A DNA stretch of 34,510 nt, from contig CANFIC010000008.1 of assembly GCA_947446685.1 (NCBI GenBank), forward strand, positions 1-34,510, in the 5' to 3' direction. Positions 1 to 10,629 of this stretch are shown piece after piece; the first letter of the stretch is position 1, and each line of letters begins with the position of its first letter. The notes beneath the pieces were generated by a model. The model ran no database searches, was not told where the DNA came from, and was given only the letters and a program-made list of their open reading frames with translations. Origin of the DNA: Burkholderiales bacterium. GTDB lineage: Bacteria; Pseudomonadota; Gammaproteobacteria; Burkholderiales; Burkholderiaceae_C. A program made the position numbers and the translations under genes.

Positions 1-297
1 AAATTCTACGTATTTGCCGCATGACGTATTACCCGCTCCTGCTATTTGATTTTGAGCAAGTACCATTTTTCCGATCATGAGCGCGAGCGCACCCACCAAA
101 ATATGAACTTTCATGCTGCTCCTAACGACTTTATATGGCTTTGATCTTGAACTAAAATTGACGATGTTGCGGTGCGACTTGTGGGGCCTAACTCCGCAGC
201 AGGCCGCAAGTTCAGGCACGACTGATATGAACTTGTACGGAGAGTTTGTATTTGTGCGGCTTAACGTAATGTAGATCGCCAGCGAACCAGCAACCAG

Positions 298-480
298 CTA
301 GTAGTTCGACATCTTTCCTTTCAGCACGGCTTCATTCAAGCCTTTGACCCAATCTTGAACGAGCCGATCGGCCGTTGCGTCGATTTGCCTACTTTCCAGT
401 TCCTCCTCGGGCGTCCTTGGAGTGGCCGGGATGTCTGGCGTCACTGATGGTTCCGGACTTTCTGGCTGTTTCTTGGGCAT
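298..480 (-). CDS. small hypothetical protein (60 aa), Pro/Glu-rich N-terminus
   Basis: ORF track; AGGA-like RBS (gagacgaggatgaaaaa) just upstream of ATG. Confidence 0.45.
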   Translation of the reverse strand: MPKKQPESPEPSVTPDIPATPRTPEEELESRQIDATADRLVQDWVKGLNEAVLKGKMSNY

Positions 481-603
481 TTTTTCATCCTCGTCTCATT
501 GCACTTGGTTTGAGTTCAGGAGGTGGCCTTGGCCGGTGACCGGCAGACCAAAAGTCGTGGCAAGCGTGGCACGCTCCCAGGATCAAACCTAGGGACAGCA
601 TAC

Positions 604-1013
604 ATGGGCATCGAGGTCGACACGCGTAAATCGTTCCTGTGCCGGGAACACGGCCAGTTCACAGCGATCTACACCTGGGTCAATGACGAGCGGGCGCTGA
701 TTTTGTTGAACCATCTGCGGCCATGCTCGCCGTTCATCGTGATCGGTGAGTCGGCAGCCTGGAAGTACGACGACACCTTGTATTTGGCTGAAGAAGCGCG
801 CCGGGCAGTCGATCGGCTGAGGATGGAACCCAGCATGCAGACCTGGATCAAGCTGGCCACGATCATCCATTAAGGCCTGGGCGATCTGATCAAGATGCCC
901 GCGAGCCCACCGGCCGACTGTCTCAAGCCGGTGCTGGGCCACATGACGCTCAAGGCTGACGCCGTAGCGATCCATTCTGCGGACATCCGGGTAGAAAAGT
1001 CTGGCGTGGAATA
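604..1013 (+). pseudogene. degenerate IS110-family transposase N-terminal remnant
   Basis: MGIEVDTRKSFLCREHGQFT...PFIVIGESAAWKYDDTL resembles the IS110 start (MGIDVSK... / ..EATG.Y...L). After an in-frame stop at ~871 the same frame continues with GHMTLKADAVAIHSADIRVEK, resembling the G...KTD.IDA motif. Motif reading only. Confidence 0.35.
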
Positions 1014-1102
1014 GCCGGGGGACTCTTGTTCCTCTGCCGGCTTGGGAAGCTCAGTTAGCCTAAAGCACGGTCACGCCAAAACCAAAGGCAACGGGCAATA
1101 GT

Positions 1103-2476
1103 TCAGAGATCGCGGGCGATACGCAAGCCGGTGTCTTTATAGCGGTACTCTGGCGCGTAGTGGTCACGGTAGGCCGAGCGGAGTTTCTCTGGCCTGTCGC
1201 CCCAAGCTCCGCCGCGAACTACCCGCCGCTTCGGATCACCGCCAATGCCCCAGGCCGAGCCATCGTGTGTTGCGCCCTTGTAATCAAAGTGCCAATCGTC
1301 CTGCACCCACTCCCAAACATTGCCATGCATGTCGTGCAGGCCGATTACATTGGCTTTCATCTGCCCGACCGAGTGGGTCTTGCGATCGCTGTTGTCTGTA
1401 AACCAGGCATGAACGCTGAGTTGGGACTCATCATCGCCAAAGCTCCATTGACCCCTGCCCCCGGCGCGCGCTGCGTATTCCCACTCCGCCTCGCTAGGCA
1501 GGCGGTAGGTCTTGCCGGTCCTTTGGCTCAGTTTTTTCGCGAACAACTGGGCATCATTCCAACTCACATGTTCAACGGGGCAGTCGTCGCCGCAGCCCTT
1601 TAAAAAGCTGGGGTTGTCGCCCATCACAGCACGCCATTGACCTTGTGTCACTTCAGTGCGACCCAGCAGGAAACCCGGCAACTTGACCTGGTGCACCGGT
1701 TGCTCAACGGATAAACCACTGGAACCTGAGCCCATATCGAAACTACCGGCCGGGACGGCCACCATTTCCGGGCAATCGGCGCAGTCCTTGATGACCTTGC
1801 CAGTCGATTGCCAAGCCAGCCGAGTGGCCTCGACCTCAATCGACTGTTGTCGGATCGTCAGGCCGGTTGCAACAAAGGCAACGGCAGCTAAGCCAACCGC
1901 CCAGCGCATGCCTTTACGGAGAGCATTCTTGCGGGCAAAAGCCGCCTGCTCCGCCAGCGCAAAATGTTCTTGCCGTTGTTTTAGTTTTCGATCAGCTGCT
2001 TCTATCCGGCTTTCTGCAAGGTCGTCCAACTGTTGTCCATAGCGAGCATCAGCATCGGCCAACACCATCGGCAAGTCATCAAAAACATCGTTGCCGATCA
2101 CGAATTTGTCCAGCGTGTTGTTCTTTTCGATGCTGAAGCGCTTGGTCAAGAACAGTTGGTAGCCTGGCAGGCTGATGTCGCGCCTTCCGTCAAACAGCGA
2201 TTGCTGAGCGGTTGCTGTGCCGAACTTGGCGATGTTGTTTCTGGCAGGTTCGATTGGATCTTGGCGCGGCGCCTGATTCCACCCGCTTGCAGTGAAAAGA
2301 GCCCCAACAACACAAGCCACCGCAAAAAATATCAGGAGATTCTGCTTGTCGCTCATCAGGCCAATATTGTTGACCCGCCGCCCAAAATCACCTGTTGCGA
2401 CCGACGTATCCATAGCCAGGGTGAACAAAAGACCAAGGATTCCGATTGCCAGAACGACAAATCCCATCTTCTTCAT
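1103..2476 (-). CDS. membrane-anchored formylglycine-generating-enzyme/SUMF1-family protein
   Basis: C-terminal FGE-sulfatase motifs: VPAGSFDMGS, GRTEVTQGQWRAVMGDNPS, PVEHVSWNDAQLFAKKLS, YRLPSEAEWEYAARAG, GLHDMHGNVWEWVQD, RRVVRGGAW, GLRIARDL. Hydrophobic segments precede it. GGAG RBS. Confidence 0.88.
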   Translation of the reverse strand: MKKMGFVVLAIGILGLLFTLAMDTSVATGDFGRRVNNIGLMSDKQNLLIFFAVACVVGALFTASGWNQAPRQDPIEPARNNIAKFGTATAQQSLFDGRRDISLPGYQLFLTKRFSIEKNNTLDKFVIGNDVFDDLPMVLADADARYGQQLDDLAESRIEAADRKLKQRQEHFALAEQAAFARKNALRKGMRWAVGLAAVAFVATGLTIRQQSIEVEATRLAWQSTGKVIKDCADCPEMVAVPAGSFDMGSGSSGLSVEQPVHQVKLPGFLLGRTEVTQGQWRAVMGDNPSFLKGCGDDCPVEHVSWNDAQLFAKKLSQRTGKTYRLPSEAEWEYAARAGGRGQWSFGDDESQLSVHAWFTDNSDRKTHSVGQMKANVIGLHDMHGNVWEWVQDDWHFDYKGATHDGSAWGIGGDPKRRVVRGGAWGDRPEKLRSAYRDHYAPEYRYKDTGLRIARDL

Positions 2477-2699
2477 TTTTCGGCTCCGTTGTATTTCCAG
2501 CTAGCTGCCGACGATGGTAGCCGCTGCTTTGGCACAGCGCGATGCCGATGCCGATGCCGGAAAGAGTGGGGGAAGATCTTCCATGCTGGTCTGTTCCAAC
2601 ACCGACGAATTCAAAAAAAATTTCTTACATCCGCCCTTACATCCTGCGCGGTAAAGAAAAAAGCAATTAGCGTTTTCTGCGCTAAGTGCTTGATTTTAT

Positions 2700-2776
2700 T
2701 GGTAGGCCGTCGCGGACTTGAACCGCGGACCAAAGGATTATGAGTCCTCTGCTCTAACCAACTGAGCTAACGGCCC
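2700..2776 (-). tRNA. tRNA with CAT anticodon (tRNA-Met or tRNA-Ile2)
   Basis: Reverse complement GGGCCGTTAGCTCAGTTGGTTAGAGCAGAGGACTCATAATCCTTTGGTCCGCGGTTCAAGTCCGCGACGGCCTACCA folds as a cloverleaf: acceptor GGGCCGT/ACGGCCT, T-loop GGTTCAAGTCC, encoded CCA. Confidence 0.95.
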
Positions 2777-2833
2777 TTTGAACTGTTTCCGGCATTGCGC
2801 CGGAGAGGGCGGATTGTATAGGTGCGGCGATGG

Positions 2834-3853
2834 CTATTTCTGCGACAGCGCCTGGCTGATCATGCGCGAGGTGATGTCGACGATCTGGATCATGCGGTTA
2901 TAGGGCATCCGCGTCGGGCCGATGACGCCGAGTGTGCCGACAACCTGGCCGTCGACTTCATAAGGCGCCGAAACGATGGAGAGCTCTTCGAAGGGCACGA
3001 CCAGGCTTTCACCACCGATGTAGATGCGCACGCCCTCGGCGCGGCTGGAAACGTCGAGCAAGCGCATCAACTGGGTCTTCTGCTCGAACATGTCGAACAA
3101 GCGCCGCAAGCTGCCCATGTCGTTGCCGAAGTCCTGTACGGTCAGCAGGTTGCGCTCGCCGGAGATCACGACCCGCTCTTCGTCGTCGGTCATCGCGTCG
3201 GCACCGGCCTGCACGGCGGCATTCATCAGGCAGGCAATCTCGCTGCGCAGCGCATCGACTTCGCTCTTCAGTCGCTCGCGCACGGCCTCCAGGCTCAGCC
3301 CGGCGTAGTTGGCGTTGAGCCGGTTGCTGGCTTCAGCCAGTTCGGACTGACTCAGATCCTGGGCGGTGAAGATGACCCGGTTCTGCACATCGCCATCGGG
3401 CGAGACCATGATCACCAGCACGCGCCGGTCTCCCAGGCGCAGGAACTCGATATGGTGAAAGACACTGGGCTTGCGCGGCGCAGTCACCACGCCGACGAAA
3501 TTGGACAGACTCGAAAGCAGATGGGCCGCGCTGGCAATCACCCGCTGCGGCTGGTCGGGCTGCAAGCGCGATTCGATCGAACGAGAGTCGGCGCTGATCA
3601 GGGCCGGCTGTGCGGTCAGCATGGTGTCGACGAACAAACGGTAACCGCGCGCGGTCGGAATGCGCCCGGCACTGGTATGCGGGCTGGCGATCAGGCCGAG
3701 GTCTTCGAGGTCGGCCATCACATTGCGGATCGTCGCCGGACTCAGCTCGAGACCCGAGGCGCGCGACAGCGTGCGCGATCCGACCGGCTGGCCGTCGGCG
3801 ATATACCGTTCGACCAGGGTTTTCAGCAGGGATCGGGAACGCTCGTCAAGCAT
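2834..3853 (-). CDS. hrcA: heat-inducible transcription repressor HrcA
   Basis: [78 protein letters not shown] is the classical HrcA N-terminus. Confidence 0.96.
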   Translation of the reverse strand: MLDERSRSLLKTLVERYIADGQPVGSRTLSRASGLELSPATIRNVMADLEDLGLIASPHTSAGRIPTARGYRLFVDTMLTAQPALISADSRSIESRLQPDQPQRVIASAAHLLSSLSNFVGVVTAPRKPSVFHHIEFLRLGDRRVLVIMVSPDGDVQNRVIFTAQDLSQSELAEASNRLNANYAGLSLEAVRERLKSEVDALRSEIACLMNAAVQAGADAMTDDEERVVISGERNLLTVQDFGNDMGSLRRLFDMFEQKTQLMRLLDVSSRAEGVRIYIGGESLVVPFEELSIVSAPYEVDGQVVGTLGVIGPTRMPYNRMIQIVDITSRMISQALSQK

Positions 3854-3930
3854 GGTTGAATTGTAAGGACTGCGGCGAAAGGGCCTCGTTGTTCATGGGG
3901 CAGGCATAGCGCTGTGGTGTAATTCCGGCC

Positions 3931-4803
3931 ATGGTCAAGCGATTCCAGCATGTAGCGATTGTCGGCAAGCATCAGGCCAGAGGCATTCGCCCGATTTTGC
4001 AAGAGATTGCAGACTTCCTGACCGGTCTGGGCATCAAAATTTCGCTCGAACGCGAAACCGCCTTGAATACCGGCATCACCGAATTCGAAGCCTTGTCCAA
4101 CGAGGAGCTTGGCGCTCAATGCGATCTGGCCATCGTCGTCGGCGGTGATGGCACGATGCTCGGGTTTGCCCGGGAAATGGCGCGCTACGGCGTGCCGCTG
4201 GTGGGCATCAACCAGGGGCGGCTGGGTTTCATCACCGATATTTCCATCGAGAAGTTTCGCGAAACGTTGGGGCCAATCCTCGCGGGCGATTTCGAAACCG
4301 AACGCCGCGCCATGCTCGAAGGCGCTGTCTGGCGCGATGAAGTCAGCATCTTCGAAGGGCTGGCGCTGAACGATGTGGTGGTCAGCCGCGGCGCCACTGC
4401 CAGCATGGTCGAGTTGCGCATCGACATCGGCGATGAGTTCGTCGCCAATATGCGCGCCGACGGTGTGATCGTCGCTTCGCCGACCGGCTCAACCGCCTAC
4501 TCGCTGTCGGCCGGCGGGCCGATCCTGCACCCGAGCATCGCCGGTTGGTTGCTGGTGCCGATCGCTTCGCATACCTTGTCGAACCGACCGATCGTCTTGC
4601 CCGATACCGGGGCCGTCAGCGTGAAGATCGTCGCCGGCCGCGACGCCAGCGTCAATTTCGACATGCAAAGCCTGGCCAGCCTGCAGCATGGCGACCGCGT
4701 CACCGTGCGCCGCTCCGCCCACCAGGTCTGTTTCCTGCACCCCGAAGGCTGGAGCTATTACGCCACCTTGCGGCGCAAGCTGCGCTGGCACGAAGGCGAG
4801 TAA
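3931..4803 (+). CDS. nadK: NAD kinase
   Basis: [38 protein letters not shown] and [24 protein letters not shown] motifs. Confidence 0.97.
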   Translation: MVKRFQHVAIVGKHQARGIRPILQEIADFLTGLGIKISLERETALNTGITEFEALSNEELGAQCDLAIVVGGDGTMLGFAREMARYGVPLVGINQGRLGFITDISIEKFRETLGPILAGDFETERRAMLEGAVWRDEVSIFEGLALNDVVVSRGATASMVELRIDIGDEFVANMRADGVIVASPTGSTAYSLSAGGPILHPSIAGWLLVPIASHTLSNRPIVLPDTGAVSVKIVAGRDASVNFDMQSLASLQHGDRVTVRRSAHQVCFLHPEGWSYYATLRRKLRWHEGE

Positions 4804-4807
4804 AAGC

Positions 4808-6493
4808 ATGCTGCGCCGACTGAGCCTGCGCGATTTCGTCATCGTGCCCGCCTTGGAACTGGACTTCGGCGCCGGTTTTGCGGTGCTGACCGGTGAGACC
4901 GGCGCGGGCAAATCGATTCTGGTCGATGCGCTGCAACTGGCGTTGGGCAGCCGCGGCGACTCCGGTGTGGTTCGCGAAGGTGCGCTGCGCGCTGACATCT
5001 CGGCCGAGTTCGATCGCCCCGCGCATCTTCAAGCCTGGCTTGATCAAGCCGGTTTCGAGCTTGAAGGCGATGCCTTGCTGTTGCGCCGCGTGATCGACGC
5101 CCAGGGCAAGAGCCGCGCCTGGATCAATGGCAGCCCGGCCACCGTGACGCAGCTGCGCGAGCTGGCCGACAGCCTGCTCGACATCCATGGCCAGCATGCC
5201 TGGCAAGGCCTGACCCGGCCCGCATCGGTGCGCGCGCTGCTCGACGGCTTTGCCGGCATCGATCTGACGGCGCTGACGGCACGCTACGGGCAGTGGAAAC
5301 AGGCGGGGGATTTGCTCGCCAGCGCCAAATCGCGCCAGGGTGAACTGGCACGCGAGCGCGAGCGTCTGGCCTGGCAGATCGGCGAGATCAAGCGCCTGGC
5401 GCCGGGCCAGGATGAATGGGATAGCCTGAATGCCGAGCATCAGCGTTTGTCGCACGCGCAGTCGCTGCTCGACGCGGTGCGCATAGCGCTCGAAGCCGTC
5501 AGCGACGCCGAGCCCAGCGCCGAATCGCTGACGGTCAGCGCCTTGAACCAGCTCGAAAACGTGCTCGACTACGACGCCTTGCTGGCGCCTGCGGTCGAAG
5601 CGCTGCGCGGCGCGCAGGCGCAGATGCAGGATGCCGCACATGAATTGAACGCCTATCTGCGCCGCACCGAGATCGAGCCCGAGCGGATGCAGATGCTGGA
5701 CGAGCGGGTCTCGGCCTGGCTGACGCTGGCGCGCCGCTACCGCCGCCCGCCCGCCGAGTTGCCAGCCATGCATCAGCAATGGCGCGAAGAGCTCGAAGCA
5801 CTCGACGCCGCCAGCGACCTGGCCTCGCTCGAACTGGCTTTGGCGGCAGCCCGCCAAGCTTTCGACGCCGAGGCCGGCCGCGTCAGCGGCTCGCGCGCTT
5901 CAGCGGCGCCAGAGTTGGCAGCGGCTGTCACAAAGACGATGCAGAATCTGGGCATGAATGGCGGAATATTCGAAATCAATCTGGCAGCCCAGGAACAGCC
6001 GCAAAGCTTCGGCCTGGAGTCGGCTGAATTTCTGGTCGCAGGCCATGCCGGCAGCACACCCAGGCCTTTGTCCAAGGTGGCCTCGGGTGGCGAGCTGTCG
6101 CGGATCTCGCTGGCGATCTCGGTGACGACTTGCCTGCAGCAGCGCGCTGGGGTTGAAACGCTGATCTTTGACGAGATCGACGCCGGCGTTGGTGGCGCGG
6201 TGGCCGAAACAGTCGGGCGCCTGATGAAGCAGCTCGGGCGCTCGGTGCAGGTGCTGGCCGTCACCCATTTGCCCCAGGTCGCGGCTTGCGCCGACCAGCA
6301 TCTGCTGGTCTCCAAGACTTCGCATGCCGGGCTGACCAGCAGCGATGTGCAACCGGTTGCCGGCGCCGCCCGGGTCGCAGAAATCGCGCGGATGCTGGGC
6401 GGCGAGCGGATCTCCACGACCAGCCTGGCCCATGCGCAGGAAATGCTCGACTTGTCGAACGATGTTGCTGCAGCACCAAGGATTCTCCAATGA
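4808..6493 (+). CDS. recN: DNA repair protein RecN
   Basis: [90 protein letters not shown]. Start moved from the ORF-track start (4688) to ATG 4808, just after the nadK stop. Confidence 0.95.
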   Translation: MLRRLSLRDFVIVPALELDFGAGFAVLTGETGAGKSILVDALQLALGSRGDSGVVREGALRADISAEFDRPAHLQAWLDQAGFELEGDALLLRRVIDAQGKSRAWINGSPATVTQLRELADSLLDIHGQHAWQGLTRPASVRALLDGFAGIDLTALTARYGQWKQAGDLLASAKSRQGELARERERLAWQIGEIKRLAPGQDEWDSLNAEHQRLSHAQSLLDAVRIALEAVSDAEPSAESLTVSALNQLENVLDYDALLAPAVEALRGAQAQMQDAAHELNAYLRRTEIEPERMQMLDERVSAWLTLARRYRRPPAELPAMHQQWREELEALDAASDLASLELALAAARQAFDAEAGRVSGSRASAAPELAAAVTKTMQNLGMNGGIFEINLAAQEQPQSFGLESAEFLVAGHAGSTPRPLSKVASGGELSRISLAISVTTCLQQRAGVETLIFDEIDAGVGGAVAETVGRLMKQLGRSVQVLAVTHLPQVAACADQHLLVSKTSHAGLTSSDVQPVAGAARVAEIARMLGGERISTTSLAHAQEMLDLSNDVAAAPRILQ

Positions 6494-7407
6494 TCAATCA
6501 AGCGCCGGAGCAAGCTGCCGAGAAGCGGCAAAGCGAAGTCGTGCTGGTCACAGGCATGGCGGGCGGTGGCAAATCGGTGGCCATGCATGCGCTGGAGGAT
6601 GCCGGCTTTTTCTGCGTCGACAACCTGCCGGCCGAGTTGCTGCTCGACTTCCTCGCGCTTGAAAAACAGCGCGGCAAACGCCGGGTGGCGATCTCGGTCG
6701 ATGTGCGCAGTGCCGGATCGCTGCCACTGCTGCTGCCTTTGGTGAAGCAATTGCGGGCTTCAGGCGTGGCGGTCTGTTCGATTTTTCTCGATGCCAATAC
6801 CGAGGCGCTGATGCGGCGCTTCTCCGAAACCCGCCGCCCGCATCCGCTGCGCCAGGATCACGACAACGCGGATCAAGGCAATGACGCGCATCTGGCGCTG
6901 CTCGAAGCAATCGCTCTAGAGCGCGAGTTGCTGGCAGCGCTGCGCGTCGAGTCGACCGTCATCGACACCAGCTTGCTGCGCCCCGCCCTGCTGCGCACCT
7001 GGGTCCGCGATCTGGTCGGCGTTGCCAGCGACTCGCTGACCCTGGTGTTCGAATCCTTTGCCTTCAAACATGGTGTGCCCAACGATGCCGATTTCGTCTT
7101 CGACGTGCGGGTGCTGCCCAATCCCTATTACGATCGCGAATTACGCCCGCTGAACGGACGCGATGCACCGGTGGCGGCCTATCTCGATGCCCAGCCTGAA
7201 GTCGGGTTGATGCTCAAGCAGATCGGTGAATTCATGACCCGCTGGCTGCCGAATTTCGCTGCTGACCAGCGCAGTTACCTGACGGTTGCCATCGGCTGCA
7301 CTGGCGGCCAGCATCGCTCGGTCTACCTGGTCGAAACATTGGCCAGGCAATTCGCCGGCCATGGCCAGGTACTGAAACGCCACCGCGAGCTTGACGCCAA
7401 AGCCTGA
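6490..7407 (+). CDS. rapZ: RNase adapter protein RapZ (P-loop)
   Basis: [90 protein letters not shown] at 6490 overlaps the recN stop (ATGA). Confidence 0.94.
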   Translation: MINQAPEQAAEKRQSEVVLVTGMAGGGKSVAMHALEDAGFFCVDNLPAELLLDFLALEKQRGKRRVAISVDVRSAGSLPLLLPLVKQLRASGVAVCSIFLDANTEALMRRFSETRRPHPLRQDHDNADQGNDAHLALLEAIALERELLAALRVESTVIDTSLLRPALLRTWVRDLVGVASDSLTLVFESFAFKHGVPNDADFVFDVRVLPNPYYDRELRPLNGRDAPVAAYLDAQPEVGLMLKQIGEFMTRWLPNFAADQRSYLTVAIGCTGGQHRSVYLVETLARQFAGHGQVLKRHRELDAKA

Positions 7408-7436
7408 ACAGCCTTTGCCAAGGCGACTCAGCGGGT

Positions 7437-8705
7437 TCAATCCGGAGAAAAACGCCGGTAACGCCCCAGGGCCAGCAGCGAGGCAGAGCCTGCCAGCAAC
7501 AGCAAGGCCGACATCAGCAGCACCGAACTGTAGGAGCCGGTCCGGTCAAATGACTTGCCGAAAATGACCGGGCCGATGCCTGCGCCAAGCGCAAAAAAAC
7601 CGTACAGGGCGCCGTAAATGGCGCCGTAGCTCTTCAATCCGAAGTAGCGCGCGACAAGAAAGGCCATCAGGTCATATTCGACGCCAGCAGCAAATCCGAT
7701 CAGCATGATGGACAGTTGCGCTGATGCCAGGCTGAGCTCTCCACCGGCCAGCAACCAGCAGGCGATAGCGGGCATGCTGAGCAGGAAGAAGGCCACCCCT
7801 GGGGCCCAGAAACGGTCGATCAACCAGCCGCCGATGACACGACCTGCGATCACCGACAAGCCGATCAGCGCGACCAGGCTGACCACATCGCCGCGCTGGA
7901 ACCCGGCCACCTTGAGGATGTTTTCCATATTGGGAATCGGGCCGCCAACTGCGAAGGCGATCAGCATGAAGGCGATTGCCAGGCACCAGAAGCGCCAGTC
8001 GCGCAAGGCCTGGCGCATTGTCAGGCCCGGCGTGGCCTGGCTGCGCAAAGCCGCTGAAGCCCGGCGCTGTGCGGCATCTTCCCCGACATGTTCAACATCG
8101 TGAAAGAAGAAATAGGCAATCGGCAGCGCCAGCAGCAGCGGCATCGCGCCAACCACCAGATAGGCCGAACGCCAGCCATAGGCAAGGATCAGCCAGGCGG
8201 TCAATGGCTTGACGAAGAACCCGAACAAGCCGGTACCGAGCAGCGAGAGTCCGAGCGCCAGGCCCTTGTGCAGATCGAATCGGTTGTTCACCGCCCGCGT
8301 CCAGGTCACCGGCAAGGTGCCGGCCCCGCACAAGGCCATCACGCCCCAGTTCAGGTAGAACAGCTCGATCGAACCATTGCTGAGCGCAAAGCTCATGAAG
8401 GACAAGCTGAACAACACAATCGAGATCAGCGCGACCCGGCGCACGCCAAAGCGGTCAGCCAGCATGCCGACTGCCGGGCTGGCGACCAGAACGCCCAGGG
8501 TCATGATCGGCAGTCCGCCCATGATGGCGCCGAACTCCCAGCCGAAGGCCTTGTGCAGCTCCGGCGCCAGCATGCCGATGGTGTAAAAAGGCACCGGCGA
8601 CAGGCCCAGACCAATTCCGACCAGGGCTGAGAGAACAACGCCCCAACCAAGCCGGAATTCAGCGCTGCCGGGGCTGGAACTTGAGGTGTCGACTGGTTTC
8701 ATCAT
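7437..8705 (-). CDS. MFS transporter
   Basis: Multiple hydrophobic helices with MFS loop motif VGMLADRFGVRRVALIS; internal repeat GRVIGGWLIDRFW. Confidence 0.9.
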   Translation of the reverse strand: MMKPVDTSSSSPGSAEFRLGWGVVLSALVGIGLGLSPVPFYTIGMLAPELHKAFGWEFGAIMGGLPIMTLGVLVASPAVGMLADRFGVRRVALISIVLFSLSFMSFALSNGSIELFYLNWGVMALCGAGTLPVTWTRAVNNRFDLHKGLALGLSLLGTGLFGFFVKPLTAWLILAYGWRSAYLVVGAMPLLLALPIAYFFFHDVEHVGEDAAQRRASAALRSQATPGLTMRQALRDWRFWCLAIAFMLIAFAVGGPIPNMENILKVAGFQRGDVVSLVALIGLSVIAGRVIGGWLIDRFWAPGVAFFLLSMPAIACWLLAGGELSLASAQLSIMLIGFAAGVEYDLMAFLVARYFGLKSYGAIYGALYGFFALGAGIGPVIFGKSFDRTGSYSSVLLMSALLLLAGSASLLALGRYRRFSPD

Positions 8706-8753
8706 TTTTCAGCTTCTCATCGATGGAACTGTGGGCAATAAGTCATTCGGCGA

Positions 8754-9755
8754 TCAGAGCCGCACCAAGGCCTTGCCCTGGTTGCGACCCTGCATCAAGC
8801 GCACAAAGGCAGCCGGCGCGCTTTGCAGGCCCTCGGCGATGTCTTCGCGAAACTGCAATCTGCCGGCCAGGTAATGCGCCTTCATTTCGCTCAGCATCTG
8901 CTCCAGCGCATCCCAATGGTCATAGACGACCAGACCGCGCATGGTGGCGCGGGCACGGATCAACAAGGCCGGATTGATCGCCGTCGGCGCGGCGCCGTTG
9001 TACTGAGCCATCAGCCCGCACAGCACGACCCGCGCACCCAGCGCCAGACGTTCGAGCAGGGCCAGCAGCGTATCGCCACCGACATTGTCGAAATACACAT
9101 CGACGCCCTCAGGGCAAAGCCGGTCGAGCGCCTGACGCAGGTCTTCATCGCGGTAGTCAATACAGGCATCAAAGCCGGCCACCCCGGTGACCCAGGCACA
9201 TTTCTCCGGGCCGCCAGCGATGCCGATGACCCGGCAGCCCTTGATTTTGGCCAATTGACCGACGGTTGCACCGACCGGCCCGCTCGCAGCAGAGACGACC
9301 AGCGTATCGCCAGCCCGGGCATCGGCCAGACGGTTCAAACCCGCCCAGGCAGTCAAACCGGGCATACCCAGGCCGCCAAGGGCCAGCGTCGGCCGATCCA
9401 GCCAGGCCGGTACGCGGCGCGCCTGCGCCACCGCTGCAGCGTCGAGCAAGGCATGGCTGCGCCAACCGCAAGCAGCGACCCATTGCTCGCCGGCCGCCAT
9501 GGCCGGATGACGCGAGGCCAGCACCTCGACCAGGCCCTCGCCGCGAACCAGGTCGCCAATGCCGATCGAAGCGCTGAGGTGGCGGCCGGCCATCGCACTG
9601 CGCAGATAGGGGTCGAGCGACAGCGCCAGCACGCGGACCAGTACCTGCCCTTCTTCGGGCTGTGGCAGCTCGGCATGGCCAAAAGCAAAGTCGCTGGTTT
9701 CGGGCAAACCGACCGGCGTGCGTTGCAGCGTGATTTGTTCGATGTGCATCGGCAA
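8754..9755 (-). CDS. MDR-family NADP-dependent oxidoreductase (CurA/YncB-like)
   Basis: DTLVVSAASGPVGATVGQLAKIKGCRVIGIAGGPEKC; VDVYFDNVGGDTLLALLERLALGARVVLCGLMAQYN; QGKALVRL C-terminus. Confidence 0.92.
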   Translation of the reverse strand: MPMHIEQITLQRTPVGLPETSDFAFGHAELPQPEEGQVLVRVLALSLDPYLRSAMAGRHLSASIGIGDLVRGEGLVEVLASRHPAMAAGEQWVAACGWRSHALLDAAAVAQARRVPAWLDRPTLALGGLGMPGLTAWAGLNRLADARAGDTLVVSAASGPVGATVGQLAKIKGCRVIGIAGGPEKCAWVTGVAGFDACIDYRDEDLRQALDRLCPEGVDVYFDNVGGDTLLALLERLALGARVVLCGLMAQYNGAAPTAINPALLIRARATMRGLVVYDHWDALEQMLSEMKAHYLAGRLQFREDIAEGLQSAPAAFVRLMQGRNQGKALVRL

Positions 9756-9762
9756 GCGGCTT

Positions 9763-10629
9763 TCAGTGAGCTGTTGGCTTGAGGTTCAGGCAGGTATCGC
9801 GAAGGCTCAGCAAATGCTGCTGCATCGCCGCCATGCGCTGAACCATCGGCGCGGGAATATCGAGCGACCGCACCTGAGGCGGCAACTCCTTGGCCAGCAA
9901 GGCGTCGATCTGTTTCAGCAGGATCGAGCCCTGCCAGCGAAAAATCGTTGTCGGCACCCGCAGCGCCTGCACATTTTCTGCCCGTTCATGGTCGAAGGCG
10001 GCCCGGTAGGCCAGCGCATAGTCCGACCCGGCGGCCAGCAGCGCGGCAAAGGTGGCGTGGATCTCGTCAGCTGATGGAGGATCAGCCCGAAAGCGATGCG
10101 CATCGTCTTGCTCGAACCAGGGGAAATACTGCAGCATGCCAGCGCTGATGCGCCAGGCTTCGAGCAAATGGCTGCCATCGTCTCGCGGACTCAGGTCGGG
10201 GAAATAGTTCGCCACGATATGTTCATGCTCGGCAGGCTCGAAATGCGCAGCGTTGTCGAGCAGCAGGTGCAACAGAGCGGCCGGATGCTCCAAGGCATAA
10301 GCGATGGCCAATTGCGAACCGGTGGCCGAGCCGTAAAGAAGGAAGGGCTGGCCGATCACCTCGCTGAGCAGTTGATGCAATGGCGCCACATAGTCGGCCA
10401 GCGAAGCCGGCGGCGTAGGCAGCGGATCAGAGCCACCATAACCCGGCGTATCGACTGCCAAGACATGGAATTGATCTGCAAGCTGCTGCATCCAGGGTTC
10501 ATACATTGCCGAGCAGCGCGGTGACGCATGCAGCAACACCAGCGGCATGCCGCCACGCCCGGCCTCACGGTACTGCAGATGCAAGCCGCCGGACCATCGC
10601 ACATGGCGCTGGATCAAGCCTCGCTTCAT
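9763..10629 (-). CDS. alpha/beta-fold hydrolase
   Basis: MPLVLLHASPRCSAMYEPWMQQLADQFHVLAVDTPGYGGSDPLP pattern; nucleophile-elbow-like YGSATGSQLAIAYALEHP. Confidence 0.88.
   Translation of the reverse strand: MKRGLIQRHVRWSGGLHLQYREAGRGGMPLVLLHASPRCSAMYEPWMQQLADQFHVLAVDTPGYGGSDPLPTPPASLADYVAPLHQLLSEVIGQPFLLYGSATGSQLAIAYALEHPAALLHLLLDNAAHFEPAEHEHIVANYFPDLSPRDDGSHLLEAWRISAGMLQYFPWFEQDDAHRFRADPPSADEIHATFAALLAAGSDYALAYRAAFDHERAENVQALRVPTTIFRWQGSILLKQIDALLAKELPPQVRSLDIPAPMVQRMAAMQQHLLSLRDTCLNLKPTAH

Noticed and set aside
2033-2743. ORF ending in ...LLVGRRGLEPRTKGL
   Set aside because: The C-terminus is translation of the antisense tRNA sequence, a known spurious-annotation signature; the rest is antisense to the SUMF1-family gene.
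2822-3859. 345-aa plus-strand ORF opposite hrcA
   Set aside because: Shadow ORF from high-GC codon bias; hrcA on the other strand has unmistakable motifs.
3854-3930. Possible CIRCE element (TTAGCACTC-N9-GAGTGCTAA) near hrcA
   Set aside because: No such inverted repeat seen in the hrcA/nadK intergenic region.
4700-5857. 385-aa minus-strand ORF opposite nadK/recN
   Set aside because: Antisense shadow ORF with Gln/Arg/Ala-rich low-complexity composition; recN is certain.
7411-7424. GCCTTTGCCAAGGC hairpin between convergent rapZ and MFS genes
   Set aside because: Only a 5-bp stem and no T-tract; insufficient to call a terminator.
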